Positions 4,789-5,741 of a DNA stretch of 5,741 nucleotides are shown here, piece by piece. Location: the NCBI GenBank assembly GCA_022710165.1, contig JAKLHL010000102.1, forward strand, positions 1 to 5,741, given 5' to 3'. The stretch is from Bdellovibrionales bacterium. GTDB lineage: Bacteria; Bdellovibrionota; JAFGOL01. Under the pieces are notes generated by a model, which did not search any database, was not told the origin of the DNA, and saw only the letters and a list, made by a program, of their open reading frames with translations. Both the position numbers and the translations under genes were made by a program. Position 1 is the first letter of the stretch; every line of letters starts with the position of its first letter.

Positions 4789-5685
4789 ATGGACGTTAAT
4801 TCGTATCAAAAGTACTTGGACCTTTTCTCTACCCATCTTAAGGCTGAGAGGGGGCTTAGCTCTAACACCGTCGAATCATACAAGAGGGATGTAAGGAACT
4901 TTCTGGTATATCTTGAGGGCCTTAATACCATCACCGGCGTTGAAAGAAAGACCATACACGACTATGTTGTTAAGCTCTACGACGTTGGACTTGACCCAAG
5001 GAGCATTGCAAGGAGTGTTAGTGCCCTAAAGACCTTCTTTGCTTTTTTGCTCAGGGAAGGCCTTATAAACGACGATCCAAGCGTTAATATAAAGGCGCCA
5101 AGGTTCGCAAAAGAGCTCCCGAATGCCCTTACTGTGGACGAAATAGACCGCATTTTTGGGGTGGTGAACATAGAGACCTGGGAGGGTGTAAGGGACAGGG
5201 CCATGCTTGAGCTTTTGTACGCATCCGGCCTAAGGGTGAGCGAGCTTGTTGGGCTAAAAAAAGAGGACGTTAACCTTGAGCAGAACTTTATCGTTGTAAG
5301 GGCGGGTAAGGGCGGAAAGGACAGGATGACACTAATAGGCGAGAGCGCAAAGAAATGGATATTACTTTATCTTGAGAAGGGGCTGGACAGGCTTCAGGTG
5401 AATGAATATTTTTTTGTAACAAGAAGGAATAAGCCAATGACCCGTCAGGGACTGTGGCTTAAGATAAAAGAGTACGCCCTTAAGGCGGAGATAACAAAAC
5501 AGGTATATCCCCACATATTCCGTCACAGTTTTGCCACTCATATGCTGGAGGGCGGGGCAGATCTTAGGGCCATACAGACCCTGCTTGGGCACTCAAGCAT
5601 TACGACGACAGAGATATATACCCACGTCTGCACGGACTTTTTAAAAGAAGAGTACGAGCGTTTCCATCCCAAGGGCAACGCTTAA
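4789..5685 (+). CDS. xerD: Tyrosine recombinase XerD
   Basis: XerD is the partner of XerC in dif recombination and, in FtsK-driven systems, the one that cuts first. The protein has 298 residues, the same as E. coli XerD. Residues 1 to about 100 form the core-binding domain and about 113-298 the catalytic domain. The active-site set is complete: Arg149 (ASGLRVSELVGL), Lys174 (GKGGKDR), His242 and Arg245 (HIFRH), His268 (LLGHSS) and the Tyr277 nucleophile (IYTHV). XerD rather than XerC is indicated by the stretch MTRQGLWLKIKEYALKA (217-233), which closely follows E. coli XerD MTRQTFWHRIKHYA, and by GGADLRAIQTLLGH near the end. ATG 4789 gives the standard XerD N-terminus; no longer start is plausible because the terminator lies just upstream. 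The gene lies downstream of xerC on the same strand, with the lipoprotein pair and its terminator in between, so the two are separate transcription units. Confidence 0.94.
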   Translation: MDVNSYQKYLDLFSTHLKAERGLSSNTVESYKRDVRNFLVYLEGLNTITGVERKTIHDYVVKLYDVGLDPRSIARSVSALKTFFAFLLREGLINDDPSVNIKAPRFAKELPNALTVDEIDRIFGVVNIETWEGVRDRAMLELLYASGLRVSELVGLKKEDVNLEQNFIVVRAGKGGKDRMTLIGESAKKWILLYLEKGLDRLQVNEYFFVTRRNKPMTRQGLWLKIKEYALKAEITKQVYPHIFRHSFATHMLEGGADLRAIQTLLGHSSITTTEIYTHVCTDFLKEEYERFHPKGNA

Positions 5686-5692
5686 TTCCTGT

Positions 5693-5720
5693 TGCACTTG
5701 AAAGGCTAAGAGCTTATTAT
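5693..5720 (+). promoter_or_regulatory. Candidate promoter for the gene starting at 5727
   Basis: TTGCAC (5693-5698) and TATTAT (5715-5720) are 16 bases apart. The hexamer TATTAT ends six bases before ATG 5727, repeating the layout seen at the other starts without a Shine-Dalgarno sequence. The -35 match is only three of six. Confidence 0.35.
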
Positions 5721-5726
5721 TTTCAT

Positions 5727-5741
5727 ATGGATAAACTTGTT
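5727..5741 (+). CDS. Probable start of a further gene (only five codons visible)
   Basis: ATG 5727 opens a frame reading MDKLV to the window edge, 41 bases after the xerD stop codon. Support comes only from its position on the same strand and from TATTAT six bases upstream. Nothing can be said about the product. Confidence 0.35.

Noticed and set aside
2421..5685. Integron or phage integration module, suggested by two tyrosine recombinases
   Set aside because: Both proteins match XerC and XerD in length and motifs, and there are no attC-like sites, attachment-site direct repeats, or phage genes.

Overview
The window looks like bacterial chromosome of moderate GC content. It carries five protein-coding genes that are complete within the window. 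A sixth is cut by the left edge, and a possible seventh begins in the last 15 bases. The cell is inferred to have a Gram-negative type of envelope: two of the three lipoproteins have clear lipoboxes and none has an inner-membrane-retention Asp right after the Cys, and other products carry cleavable signal peptides. Arginine codon AGG and isoleucine codon ATA are used heavily, but I cannot assign a phylum from this sequence alone.

Layout, left to right. (1) Positions 1-1123, minus strand: the start of a secreted protein whose last visible 85 residues carry a Cys ... W-x-Y-H-V-A ... Asp arrangement. I read this as a protein-glutaminase-like (protein deamidase) catalytic core; its C-terminus lies outside the window. 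(2) Positions 1233-1586, plus strand: a divergently transcribed, Tyr-rich secreted protein of 117 residues. (3) Positions 1593-2315, minus strand: a lipoprotein with a Thr-rich linker and a C-terminal region holding ten cysteines. (4) Positions 2421-3314, plus strand: a complete XerC recombinase. (5) and (6) Positions 3498-4058 and 4092-4673, plus strand: two small lipoproteins, probably one operon, closed by a very clear intrinsic terminator at 4712-4749. (7) Positions 4789-5685, plus strand: a complete XerD recombinase. (8) Position 5727 onward: a probable further start codon.

XerC and XerD normally act together to resolve chromosome dimers at dif. Here their genes lie about 1.5 kb apart with the lipoprotein pair between them; I found no dif-like site. 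The other genes are envelope or secreted proteins and have no evident link to recombination.

The most general regulatory signal is two kinds of gene start. The four genes starting at 1123 (minus), 2421, 4789 and 5727 have no Shine-Dalgarno sequence but carry a -10-like hexamer (TATAAT, TAGAAT, TAGAAT, TATTAT) ending 6 to 9 bases before the ATG, as expected of leaderless mRNAs. The four remaining genes (1233, 2315 minus, 3498, 4092) all have a strong GGAGG. The protein-glutaminase-like reading frame is open to the window edge and is easily missed because no stop codon falls inside the window.
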